Positions 52,742 to 63,800 of a DNA stretch of 64,000 nucleotides are shown piece by piece. Below the pieces are notes generated by a model. The model saw only the letters and a program-made list of their open reading frames with translations. It was not told the origin of the DNA and searched no databases. Position numbers and translations under genes: made by a program. The stretch covers positions 372,001 through 436,000 of the forward strand of contig NZ_BMMH01000006.1 of NCBI RefSeq assembly GCF_014645735.1. Reading direction: 5' to 3'. The first letter of the stretch is position 1, and every line of letters begins with the position of its first letter. Source of the DNA: Nocardia jinanensis (GTDB lineage: Bacteria > Actinomycetota > Actinomycetes > Mycobacteriales > Mycobacteriaceae).

Positions 52742-53843
52742 ATCCGGGAACCGGGTGGCGGTGATCCCGCGGTGGGGTGAGATCGTCGACCATCACCAGA
52801 TTCCCGCCGGACTGTTTGGCCCGGTACATGGCGGCGTCGGCGGATTGCAGCAGCTGGTCCGGGGACGGGCGCGGGCACCGCGGACAGATCGTCGCATCGA
52901 AGACCGCGACACCGACGCTCGCGGTGACCTCCACCGAGGTCTCCGGCGGGTCGGCGACCGCGCCGCGCAGGCGTTCGGCCTCGGTGCGCGCGGCGACGGT
53001 GGCCATCGGCACGGCCACCACGAACTCCTCCCCACCCGTACGCGCCACCACCGCCGCCTCCCCCGCGGCGTCGTGCAGCCGCCGGGCGGTCCGTACCAGG
53101 ACGGTATCGCCGACACGATGCCCCCAGGTGTCGTTGACGCTCTTGAACCGGTCGAGATCGAAGGTCATCACGCAGATCGCGGGATACCGGTCGATCATCA
53201 GCGGCAGCCGGATCTCCAGACCCCGGCGGTTCAGCAGTTCGGTCAACGGGTCCGACAGTGATTCGGTGCGCAGCAGCCAGTACAGAACCTGCAACGCGGG
53301 CAGCGCGCTGACCACCGAGACGAACAGCAGCAGCGCGACCGCGACGGCCAACCGGATATCACCGCCGCCGGTGGCGATCCGCACCGAGAACACGATCACC
53401 GACAGCAACGACCACACCGAATGCGCCGCCAGGGCCCGCGCGCTGTGGAAGAACCCCAGGTAACTGCCGGTGACCACGAGCAGCACCGCGCCCATCGCGC
53501 CGAACACCCGATCCGGCACCTGCAGGAACTCCATCGTGAACAGCACATCGGCGCCGGCGATCAGCACCAGCGACTCGGTCCTACTCGGCCAGGGCAGCAG
53601 CCACCAGCGCAATGCCCACAGCGTCCCGCTCAGCACCCCGATCGTCGAAGCGATACCGGGATCGCCGACCGGCCCCACCGGGGTACCCGCGATCACCGCG
53701 CCCATCACCGCGATCGCCGCGCCCGCGACGCCGATCAGCACTTTCAGCGGACCGAGCGCCGACCGGGCCGCCAGCGTGCGCACCAGCCAGCGGTAGTCGA
53801 CCGGATCGTTCCACCAGTCCCGCAGTGTCTTGCTGTCATTCAT
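52740..53843 (-). CDS. Membrane diguanylate cyclase (GGDEF domain)
   Basis: The 367-residue protein has about six hydrophobic helices in residues 35-200 and a C-terminal GGDEF domain with FDLDRFKSVNDTWGHRVGD and the active loop GGEEF at 270-274. It should condense two GTP into cyclic di-GMP at the inner membrane face. No RxxD inhibitory site is seen at the normal distance before GGEEF. An insert with a Cys pair (ICPRCPRP) follows later in the domain. ATG 53843 was preferred for its AAGGGTGAG site over one 11 codons upstream. The downstream neighbour is the truncated LivH gene. Confidence 0.88.
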   Translation of the reverse strand: MNDSKTLRDWWNDPVDYRWLVRTLAARSALGPLKVLIGVAGAAIAVMGAVIAGTPVGPVGDPGIASTIGVLSGTLWALRWWLLPWPSRTESLVLIAGADVLFTMEFLQVPDRVFGAMGAVLLVVTGSYLGFFHSARALAAHSVWSLLSVIVFSVRIATGGGDIRLAVAVALLLFVSVVSALPALQVLYWLLRTESLSDPLTELLNRRGLEIRLPLMIDRYPAICVMTFDLDRFKSVNDTWGHRVGDTVLVRTARRLHDAAGEAAVVARTGGEEFVVAVPMATVAARTEAERLRGAVADPPETSVEVTASVGVAVFDATICPRCPRPSPDQLLQSADAAMYRAKQSGGNLVMVDDLTPPRDHRHPVPG

Positions 53844-54036
53844 CGACTCACCCTTGGTCCCGACCACGTCGGCCACTGCCGCTCGTACCGAGTGCGAGAA
53901 TTCCAGGAAATCTCACCAGCTGATCCGGAGCAGTCTAGACCGGACATATTCATACCCGACGCGCGAGCATGTGTTCCATCCCACAGCTGATGTGTCGGGA
54001 AAATCCGGTTCCCTCAGGTCCCATAGAAGGGACTGC

Positions 54037-54879
54037 GTGGTCTACATCGATATTCCGCTGACCGAGGACATCCGAGCCGCGGTCGCGGCATCGTGGGGAT
54101 ACGAAGGTGACAGCGAACGGCTATTCGGTGGAGAAGAATCGGCGGCGTACCGGGTCGGCGAGGCGGTCGTCCGGGTCGGGTCCCGACAGCGTGACCCCCG
54201 CGAAATGGAATGGTGTCACGGAATCGCCACCGCGGCCCGAGCTGTCCCGGAGGTTGTGGCACCGTTGGCCCGCGCAGACGGCACCACGCTGGAGATGGTG
54301 GCAGGGCGGCCCGTCACCCTTGCCGTGACCGGCGCGGCAGGCGCGGTCGGGGGCTACGCGGTCGAGCTGGCCAAGGCCGACGGACTGACCGTCGTCGCGG
54401 ATGCCGCCCCGCGCGATATCGGCCGGGTGCGCGAGTTCGGCGCCGACCATATCGTCGAACGCGGTCCCCAGGTGGCCGCGCGGATCCGCCGGTCGGCGCC
54501 CGGCGGGGTCGCCGGGCTCGTGGACGGCTCGATGCAGACCACCGAGGCAGTGCCCGCCGTGGCCGACGGTGGGACGATCGCCGAACCGCGCGGCTGGACC
54601 GGCCCGGCCGGGCGCGGTATTCACGTGATCCCGGTGATGGTGACGGACGGTATGACCGATACCGAGCGACTCGATGCGCTGCGCCGCCGGGCCGAGGACG
54701 GCATCCTGACGCTGCGCGTCGCCGACGTACTGCCCGCCGAGAAAGCAGCCGAGGCCCACCGTCTGCTCGAGGCCGGTGGCCTGCGCGGCCGGTTGGTGCT
54801 CGACTTCTCTGAACAGCGGGTACGTCGTCGTCCTATCGCCGAGGGTCGGAGCGACCGGGCTTTCCATCGCGCGGCATAG
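54037..54879 (+). CDS. Chimeric ORF: phosphotransferase (APH-like) N-terminus joined to alcohol dehydrogenase C-terminus
   Basis: The 280-residue frame starts at GTG behind AGAAGGGA. Residues about 1-93 resemble the N-lobe of aminoglycoside phosphotransferase-like kinases: RLFGGEESAAYRVGEAVVRVG, then EVVAPLARADGTTLEMVAGRPV. At about residue 94-97 the sequence changes to the NAD(P)-binding half of a zinc-type alcohol dehydrogenase/quinone oxidoreductase: VTGAAGAVGGYAVELAK, VADAAPRDIGRVREFGADH and EAHRLLEAGGLRGRLVLDF. Neither enzyme is complete: the kinase lacks its catalytic lobe and the dehydrogenase its substrate domain. Deletion between two co-directional genes at about 54316-54325 explains it. 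Activity is improbable. Confidence 0.7.
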   Translation: MVYIDIPLTEDIRAAVAASWGYEGDSERLFGGEESAAYRVGEAVVRVGSRQRDPREMEWCHGIATAARAVPEVVAPLARADGTTLEMVAGRPVTLAVTGAAGAVGGYAVELAKADGLTVVADAAPRDIGRVREFGADHIVERGPQVAARIRRSAPGGVAGLVDGSMQTTEAVPAVADGGTIAEPRGWTGPAGRGIHVIPVMVTDGMTDTERLDALRRRAEDGILTLRVADVLPAEKAAEAHRLLEAGGLRGRLVLDFSEQRVRRRPIAEGRSDRAFHRAA

Positions 54880-54892
54880 GGTCGCCCGAAGC

Positions 54893-57800
54893 CTACGAGA
54901 CCGGTTTCGGCTGTACATCGTCGTCGGTATCATCGCGCGGGCTCTCCTGCAGGGCCCCCGGTTCAGGGACTTCTGTCTCGAAGAACGCCACTGCCGCCAG
55001 CATTTTCTTTCGCTCGAAACTCATGGCATCACCATTGTCCGGCGCCGGATATATATGGCCCGCGAGGCGGTTTGCGGTTCCGCGCATCGTCTGCGTGCTA
55101 TTTTCGACAAGACCACCCGCCATATCCAGCAGCCGTCGCCCCGATTCGCCGGGCAGTAGAACGGCCATGTCCCGGAGGATGTCCTCGACGGTGCCGATCA
55201 GCAGGTTCGGCGCCTCCCGCACGACAGCGCTCGCCAAGTAGCGGTCGACGACCCTCATCATGTATTCTTCGGCGGCTCGGCTGCCGATGTTCGACCAGAC
55301 ATAGGCAGCGAGATACCGCGCCCGCAGATAAGTTCTGCTCTCCGGAGCATGCGCTCGGCAGCCCGGGAAATGCAGCGCAGACCAGAGGTCGTCCTTCAGA
55401 TGCTCGGCCCAGAACGCGTATTCATCGGGCTCGAGTATCTCTTCCATCCTCTCGAGATCCCCCTGCAACAGCGGCCGGCCGGAGAAATACTGCATCGTGC
55501 CGAAGGCGATCGCCAGCAACTGTGGGAGTTCGTCGAGCGAGGTGTCGCGCGCGAACTGCGACAGCGGGGTGGTCTTGTCCGCGCTCTGCCGGCTGCTGGG
55601 CTCGAGCCGTGTGCCCTTCCGCATGGTCCGGACTTTCCAGACGGTAGTCGTCTCACCCTCGCGGGTGATCTTCGTTTGTTTGACGAACAGCTTGCCCCAG
55701 CCCATTTTGCGAATATGAACCAGCTGATCGATCGACAAGCCGGCCGCTACGATCAGGGCGAGCGTCGCGTAGACGGGGAAGCGCTCGATGATCCGGCCGA
55801 GCTCGAGGAAATCCTTCTCCGTGAGTTCGATATCGCTCAACTCATCGAATTCCCCCCGGAACAGAGCGTTGAACCATGCCCCTCGATTGCTGAACCAGTC
55901 GACGCCGAAGGTGTCCCCGGGCTCGGGCATCGGCAAATCGTGCATATACCAGTAGCCGGGGAGTGCGGCCAGCTCTCTCCTGGCGGCATCCACTTTCGCG
56001 AAATTCTCCGGTCCGAGCGCCGCCAGCCCCGGCGCCAACCCGATCCGGACATCGGTGAACGCCCGGGCATGCGCCGGGAGGTCCTGGACCACCCGATCCT
56101 GCGGACCGTCCGCGACCCGCATTCCCAGCACCGCGGCCACCGGCGCCGACGGCGACCACTCCGATTTGTCCACACCCGACTCGTGCACCACCACCGAGCC
56201 GTCGTCCAACCGTTTCATATTCACCGCATGCCCCCACCGTGGGGCTTCCCCCGGCTGCCCCTCGTACACCACCACGACAATCATCGGCTTCCCGGTACGC
56301 GCCACCCGATCCATCGCCTGCTGCACCGATCTGATCTCGGGATCCCACCCCGCCCCGACCACTTCGGCCACATTCTTCAACAGCACCCAGTCCGGACGTG
56401 CCTCGGCCGACCCGGCCGGCGGCTCCTGCCCCGAGGCCGCCCAGAAATCCTCCGCCGCCCTCGGCACGCAATCCAGCCGCAAATTGTGTCCGTCCAGCGC
56501 ATCGGCGGCACCACCGAAATCGACCTCCGCGGCACCGACCGGCTGTGTGGCCCGGTCGGGCGGAGAGGCAACGAATCCGGATACCGGCCTGATGTCACCG
56601 CCCGCCCGCCCGAGGTCCACCGACCGGTCGGGCGCCCGGTACCGGCCCAGACCTTCCTCTCGCGGACCCGAGCCGCTGTCCGGGGCAGTTCCGCCACGGC
56701 TGTCCCGATGACCCGCTCCGTCAGGCGCGTCCGCATCGGATTCGGAAGCCGTCGGCCTGTCCGACGAGCCGAATACCACGCGCAGTCGGCGCGCGGCCTC
56801 GTCGGCCAATTCGATTACTCGTTCCGGTGTGGTGCCGATGAGTTCGGCCACCTGCTCTTCCGGCAGTCCTTCCACCAGGTGGAGCATGACCACTTCCATT
56901 GCCAGTTCCCACTCCGGCATATCCGACAGTGCTTCCTCGACCCTCGTGGTGAATCTGTCGTGGTCGAAGTGAGGTCTGTCCGCGGCAACGCCGATGGAGT
57001 TCGGTTCGGCGACGATATCGTAGAAATCGGCTCCGCCGTCGCCGATCGGCGCGTCCAGGGACAACAGAGTCTCGTCGAGACGGGTCAGGCCGGCGTGCAT
57101 ATGCGACCATGCGAGGGCAGAAAAACGGCTCCCGGGAACAATATTGCGGGTCGCGGCGAAAAGCAGCGCACGTCCGTGCTCCAGATAACGCTCGTATCTG
57201 TCCCCGCCCCAGCGTTCCGCCGCCTGTTCCGCTATCCACAAGTATTCTTCGACGATTCGTTCGCGCGCAGCCGCCTCCTCGGGCGAGCCCACCCGCGTGG
57301 CGAACAGATCCCGAATCAGCCGTTCGTCCGTCGCGGAACCCTTCGGAAAACCGGATTTCCGATAGAAACGCCCGAGTGCGCGATCCATCGCACCGTCGTC
57401 CAATCCCAGCGCGTCCCGGACGGACCGCAGCTGCACCAGCCGAGGCCGCTTTCCCCCGGACTGGAGATAGTCTCCGGATCCTCTCGCCCCCATGGCCTCA
57501 TCGAATTCCGGTATCGTCAGCCTGCGATACAGACGCAGGGCCCGTATCCACTGGTTGACCGTGCGATAGTCGGCGGGATCGGGAGTTGTCTCCCCAGCCG
57601 GATCGATTCGATACCCGAAACCCCATGATCGCGCCAGATCGTTCCAGGGCGAGGCCCGATGGAGAACAGCGTCGTAGAGCTTCAGCAGGGCGAGCTCACC
57701 TCCGTGGCGGTGCATCGCATGCTGCTCGTGTCGCTGTATTGTCCACACCGTCAGTCCGAAGATCGGGGCGGCGGCCTCCTGCGTCAAATTATTGACTTTC

Positions 57801-60800
57801 CGGAAGTGGAGAAGGTATTCGCCGAACGAGATCGCCACAGGCGCCGGCGGATAGATGAGTGATTGCCTTGCCAGCTTGGGAACAAGTTCGGATATTTCGT
57901 CGCCGGTGACCCCGAACGGTGGCGGAACGAACCGCAGCAGGGATAGACACTTACCGCTCGACGGAATCTGCTCACCCCGCTCGATCCTCCGGCAGTACTC
58001 CTCCGAAACACCGATAGCGGCGGCGATCGCGGCCGAATTCAGCCTCTCGGGTGACAGGTATCTCCGAACAGGAGCGTAGAACTGCTGCAGTTCGCTGTCG
58101 TGGTGCCGCCGCACAAAGGCGAAATACCGACCGATGTGGTCGTAGCCTTCCGGAAAGGCAGGCGATCCGTCTGCCGTCAGTAGCTCCGGATACAGTCGTG
58201 CTACCTCCGGATAAACCTCCCGCGCACCGGGGACCCGGCGCAGTAGTGCGCGCACCTGAGCGATCCCGAGATGCACGGCGCCCCGTTCCGCCGCCTCCCA
58301 CAGACCAGTGGCATCGACCAAAATATCCATCTGTTCCGGAGTCACGCCGAGATACCGGCGCACCTCGCCGAGCCAGTGGGTGGCGTAACGGTCACGGGGG
58401 CAGGGGAAGGGACCGCTCGGCAGCGCCTCCGGTGGCACGATTTCCAGCCCGGCGGCCGTGAGCCATCGGGCGACCTGGGAGGGCAACAGGTGATGCAGAG
58501 CCATGTAGTCCGACAGGCCCTGGCGCGGACGGGGGGACGTGTTCCGCACACGTCGCTCATACCACTGTAAGAAGGCACTCTCCACAGTCGAGTTCGGTGG
58601 GTGCGAGTCCATCGCCGAATCGGATATCGGTAACTCTTGTGTGGACGAAGCGGCCGCCGGCTCCCCGGCTTCCCGGATGGCGGACGACTCAGGAGAAGTG
58701 TCCTCGGAATCGCGGGACGTGGAACGCGTTGCATTCTGTTCGTCCGAAGTATCGATTCCCAGTGCCTCACCGTAGGGACGGGCCACCGCCTTCAGGTCCG
58801 CCCTCCGGTCGATCCCCATCTTGTGCCGGATCCTGGACAACGAAGTCGAGATCGAGGATTTGGTCGCCCCCAGTTCGGCGGCGATATCCTTCTGTATGAG
58901 TCCCCGGAAGAGCAGGCGAAGTATATCGATTTCGCGGGCGGTGAGCTCGACACGGGGTGCCGACTCATCGAATTCACGCAGTTCTCGCTCATGACCGAAT
59001 TCGAGTACCGATTTGTGCCTACCGTGGCCACCGAGCTTTATCCTGATGTTCCTGAGATAGTTTTCGACAGTGCTCTCGGTCAACTGGGTCACTTCAGCGA
59101 TCTCCTTGACCGGACGACCGGCCTCGAAGAGTTCGAGCACTTCCGCTTCCCGTTCCAGGAGGCGGCGTTCCGTACGCGGGACTCCACCCCATCGCTCCCA
59201 GTCGGCGCCGTCGACATCGATGAGCCCCCGGCGCAGACCGATCGCCACCATGACCGTGCGGTCCGCCGATCCGAGGCGCCTCGCTATCCGACTCAACATC
59301 GCGGTGACCTGGTTGGCGGTCACAGGTTCGCCGGTGAACCGAGTGAGCGTCTCGGCGATTTCTGGATTGCTCGACCCGGTGGCGACAAGGGTCAGGATCC
59401 GGATATCGGCCGGGGTGAGTGCGATCTCCGGTCTGTTCTCCGCCGCGGGCAAGCCGCGCACATCGAGAATCCCCCTGCGCACGGCCTCGGTCACCGCAGC
59501 GGTCTTGTTCTTGACTCGCAGCTTCGCCAGCACACTCGAAAACATCCATGCCGTTGTCTGTCGAGTCGAGCCGACTGCCTCGGCGATCTCCCCGGGACTC
59601 TTTCCGTGCGCTGTGAGTGCGAGAATCTCGGTTTCCTTTTCGCTCAGCCTCTCGTTGGCTTCGAGTGCTCCTCGCTCGGACGCGACCGATCGAACCAGCC
59701 GCCGGATCGCGCCGGCCGTAACGATGCGTATCGCCGCCGCTCCGAGCGGAACCGGTGTTTCCTCTTCCCTGTCGAGCACCTCTGCTGTTCCGCGCTCCGA
59801 CAACCCTTTTCGGTACCGGAGCAGAAGGACTGCCTGCTGGATCGGAAGGAGTCGCCGGAAATGGACGACGAAACTGTTGTCCGGCAGTCGATCCAGCACA
59901 TCGACAGCCGCAGCGGCGTCCGTGAGTCCCGCTAGATTCGGATACTCCTGGCAGACCGACCGCCGCAGCTGCCGGACCAGACCGTCGAGACCTCCGATGA
60001 TCTCGGCCCCTCCGGTCTCGGCCTCAACACTGGTGTCGGCGTCCGGTACCGGCCCGCCCTGCTGGACGTCCGATAGCGACACCTCCTTCGCCTGCTCAGC
60101 CCGACCCGAGACCGCCTCCGCCGGCGGATCGGACGCCGGCCCGAGGAGCTTTCCGCTGCCCGGGTCGGGCTTCGCTCCGGAGTCACTCTCCGATGCCCCG
60201 GTGATCGCTTCGTGATCCGCCGGATGATCCGCGCTGGGTACCGCGGGGTTTTCGGATACCGCCGCGGCCTCGTCCGGACTGCTCGCCGCCTGCCGATCCT
60301 CGTACTGCCGACGTCTGCGCTCTGTTTCCGCGCGTGCCGATTTCACCTGTTGCGCGTAAATTATCCGCTCGGCTTGTTCGGGGTGCAGGCCGTGCCGCAC
60401 CGCCGAGCGAGCTTCGGCGAACGCCTGACCGAAATCGAGCGAACCGTCGGCCTTGAAGCTGTACCCGGCGAGCACTGCCCGAAGCCCGTCCAGCATCGGG
60501 CCCAGGTCGTCGTCGGGAAGGCCGGTTCCGGTGAAGAGTCCGGCCAGCGCCGGGGTGATCGCTCGCCATTCCTGCGCCTGGTGCCGCTCCAGGTCCTCGG
60601 TGCCCACCGGCGAGGTGGTGTCCGGTGTGAGCGCTCTCGCCGAGTACCGCTGGGCCACATGGGCCAGTTCATGAGCGAAGATCGCTCGCCAGGCGGAGCC
60701 GCGCAACCGGGGGTGGAAGCCGTCGGCGACCGAGATTCGATACGACGTTTCGAGGTAATCCCTGTTGATCGCCCACTTCTCGTTCAAGGTGAGTACCACG

Positions 60801-63800
60801 CCGTCGGGTGCGGCGGATACGAATGCGTACGCCGGATCCCCGTACGGTGACACACGCAATTCGACGAGGTCGGTCCCGCCGGCTTCGTCGAAGTGGTGCA
60901 CGATCTCGTCGACCAGTTCCAGCACCGTCTCGAGATCGACCTCGACCATTTCGAGGCCCTCGAAACGGAGAGGATGGCCGATTCGCGCCTCGAGTTGCCG
61001 CAGCGCCTCGAGCTTGGCTCGATGGACGGCCCGCTCCTGATCGTTCGCCGGGGCGCGGTAGGCATAGCCGCTGTCGAAGTTCACTTCCTGGGCCAGTTCC
61101 ACCAGGAGCTCGTAGAGAACCCTCTTTCCCTCGGTCACCTGATCGCCGGGTTCGGTATCGAGTTCGGCCATTTCGCTGTACACACTGGCGAACGAGCGGG
61201 CGAGGGCGGGTCCCGGGAGGAAGGTGTCACCGCCGTAGAAGCAGGGCTCGGGGAATTGCCGACGCAGCCAGGCGGTGAACTCCGCACTGTCCGGATCACC
61301 GTGCCCGCTGCGGTAGTGATCTCGCAATGCGCGTAGCGCGTGCAGCTCGGCGCGCCAGCGACCGGCGATGACCAGTGCCTTCCCGAATCCGATGACGGCG
61401 GCCTGGCGAGCCTCGTCATCGGACACAGTTCGCCGGGCCGGTATTGCCACTTTCAGCTGCGTCGATTCGATCGCCGAGCCGAAGGTATTCGCATTCGCGA
61501 CCGACAGTACGGAATCCGGGTCCGGCGAATTCTCGTCGCTCTTACGCGCGACGACGAGTCCGGCCACCGGAATCGGGAATCGCTCGAGCAGGTCGTGGAT
61601 TGTTTCCACCATTACCCGGCCGGCCGAATCTGTCAGCGTGCCGTGGCCGTCCACAGTGGTACCGTGCCGCCGGCGCAGCTGGTCCGCGGTGGAGACCGAG
61701 AGTCCATCGGCGAGATCCCGATAGGAAACGATCGCCTCGACCAGCCCACCGAGAGCCGGATCGGCCGACTGACGCGCCAGCCGCAGGAGGCCTGTCTGCC
61801 CTTCCGGTGCGGGCCAGGATGCCGGGAGGCCGCTCGGCCAACCGAGCACACCGGCCAGCTGATCTTCGAAGTTCTGGTTCAGCAGGCGCGTTTTGAACTG
61901 CCGGCGCAACTCGTCGGAAACGGTGGTCTTCGTGACCTGCAGATCCGTCAAGAATCGGCCGAGCACACCAGGTAACAGCCTCGGTGCCCGGCCGGCTGCC
62001 ACGCGTTTCCATCCGTCGTCGTCGAGACGGTCGAACTCCTGCCGAACCGATCGCAGAGCGTGTTCCAGGTGCTCCCGGTCCACGATCTCCGGCTCGATCC
62101 CGAGCAGCGACGACAGTTGCGCAACGGCCTGGTCGAGCTCCTCTCGGGTACCGGTGCGCTGCCCCCACGGCAGAGTGCGGGCAGCCCGTTCCAGCGCGCC
62201 GAGCCGGCGGGACGGTCCACGCCGCGCCTGCACCTCCGCATCGAATTCTTCCTGCGCCACACCATCGGCGTCGAAACCTGCCACATGGATTTCCGCGGAA
62301 CCGACCCAGCCGGAGGTCACCCAGTCGTAGATCGCCCGGCCTCGCAGCAGTCCGCCTGCGGCATTGTCGAATACGACCACCTCGCCGCTCTCGACCTCGG
62401 CCGCGCCACGCAGCGCTGTCGGCAGTGCGTTCAGTACCGCGGCGAACTCCTCGGTCACCGTGGCGACGACGAAACAGTGCCCGAGCCCCTCGCCTACCGG
62501 GTCCACGCCGCCGACCATGACACCGCCGGCCCGGCGTACCTGTTCGACCATGGCGGCGAGGCCGGTGATCCCGGCACCGATCGGCTGCTCGGCCCAACCG
62601 GTTCGTAGACCTGCGACGAGCGTGAACTTGTCCATACCCGCCATCGCGATCACCGGATCGTCCACCGCCGCCGGTCGCATGGCCGCCGCGGCGCCACCGC
62701 CGACAGCGTCACGGGCGAACCATTGCGTCAATGGACCACAGTTGAACGGGCCGCCTTCCTCGGTATGCCCGTCGACACCCGCCCACACCGCGGTGGCCTC
62801 ATCACTCGCCGGAAACTGCGCACTACCGGCCGCCGGATCGGACGACTGCCGTTGCTGCGCAGCGAGTTCGCCGGTCTGCGGCTGTGCTTCCCGGCCACCG
62901 GGCGAATCGGCCGGGCGAACATAGGCGGCGATGCCGTCCGGTTCGCCACGGTCTCCGGCAACGGTGCCACCGAAGCCTTTCGATGTGTGGGAAGCAGCGG
63001 CGGGTGCCTCGTCGAAGTACAGCGCGAAGCCGGCGTGGCTGCTCGCGACGGTGATATCGAGTGCGCGGGAGCCGCGCACCCCGGAGAGCTCCGCGGTGAA
63101 CGTACCGTCGGCCCCGATCAATCGCCCGGTACGCGGCTGGTTCACACCCGCGAAACGCTCGACTACCGTGTCGAAGACGTTAGTGGACTGCGTATCGTCC
63201 CATCCGGTCATCAGCTCGGGAAACAGCTGCTGCGCGAACAAGACCCGGTCGGGCCGGTTACGGTGCAGGTGCAACCGGACACTGGCGACACCGTCCGTCA
63301 TCCGGATATCGAGCAGCCGTCGGCCGCCGGCGTCACGGACCTGGATCCGGTGACCCACACCGAGCGTCTCCAGTGGCCACAGCTGGGCGCCCTTGCGCTC
63401 CAATGCCCGTTCCAGGACGGCGGCGACCGCGGTACGGCCGTCGGCGTCGAGATCCGGTACTGCGTCGAGGATTTCCCGGATCCGGGGGACACCGATCGCG
63501 GGCGCCACCGGGTGCGCGCGCTCGTCGAGCCAACGCGCCTGCGATTCCCGCTCGGCCGTGATCTCGACGGCTCGAACGACCAGGTCGGCAGCGAGGAACC
63601 GCCGGCACATCGAGGCTATACGGTCGGCGAATCGCAGCCTGCGTGGATCATCCAGGGACAGTGGGTACCGCTGCTGCTGACGCTCCGCCTGGCCCAGCAG
63701 GTTGTCCATGTGGTCGGCGGTCACCTGCTGCGGTTCCAGGTTCAGGAAGGCCGCGAGTTCCCCGCGCACCTCGTCCCACTCTCGACGTACGGCCTCCATC

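Noticed and set aside
55349..57628. A 759-codon plus-strand open frame opposite the giant gene
   Set aside because: It is antisense to the giant gene and shows arginine/proline-rich, repetitive composition with no family motifs; long antisense frames are common in GC-rich DNA.
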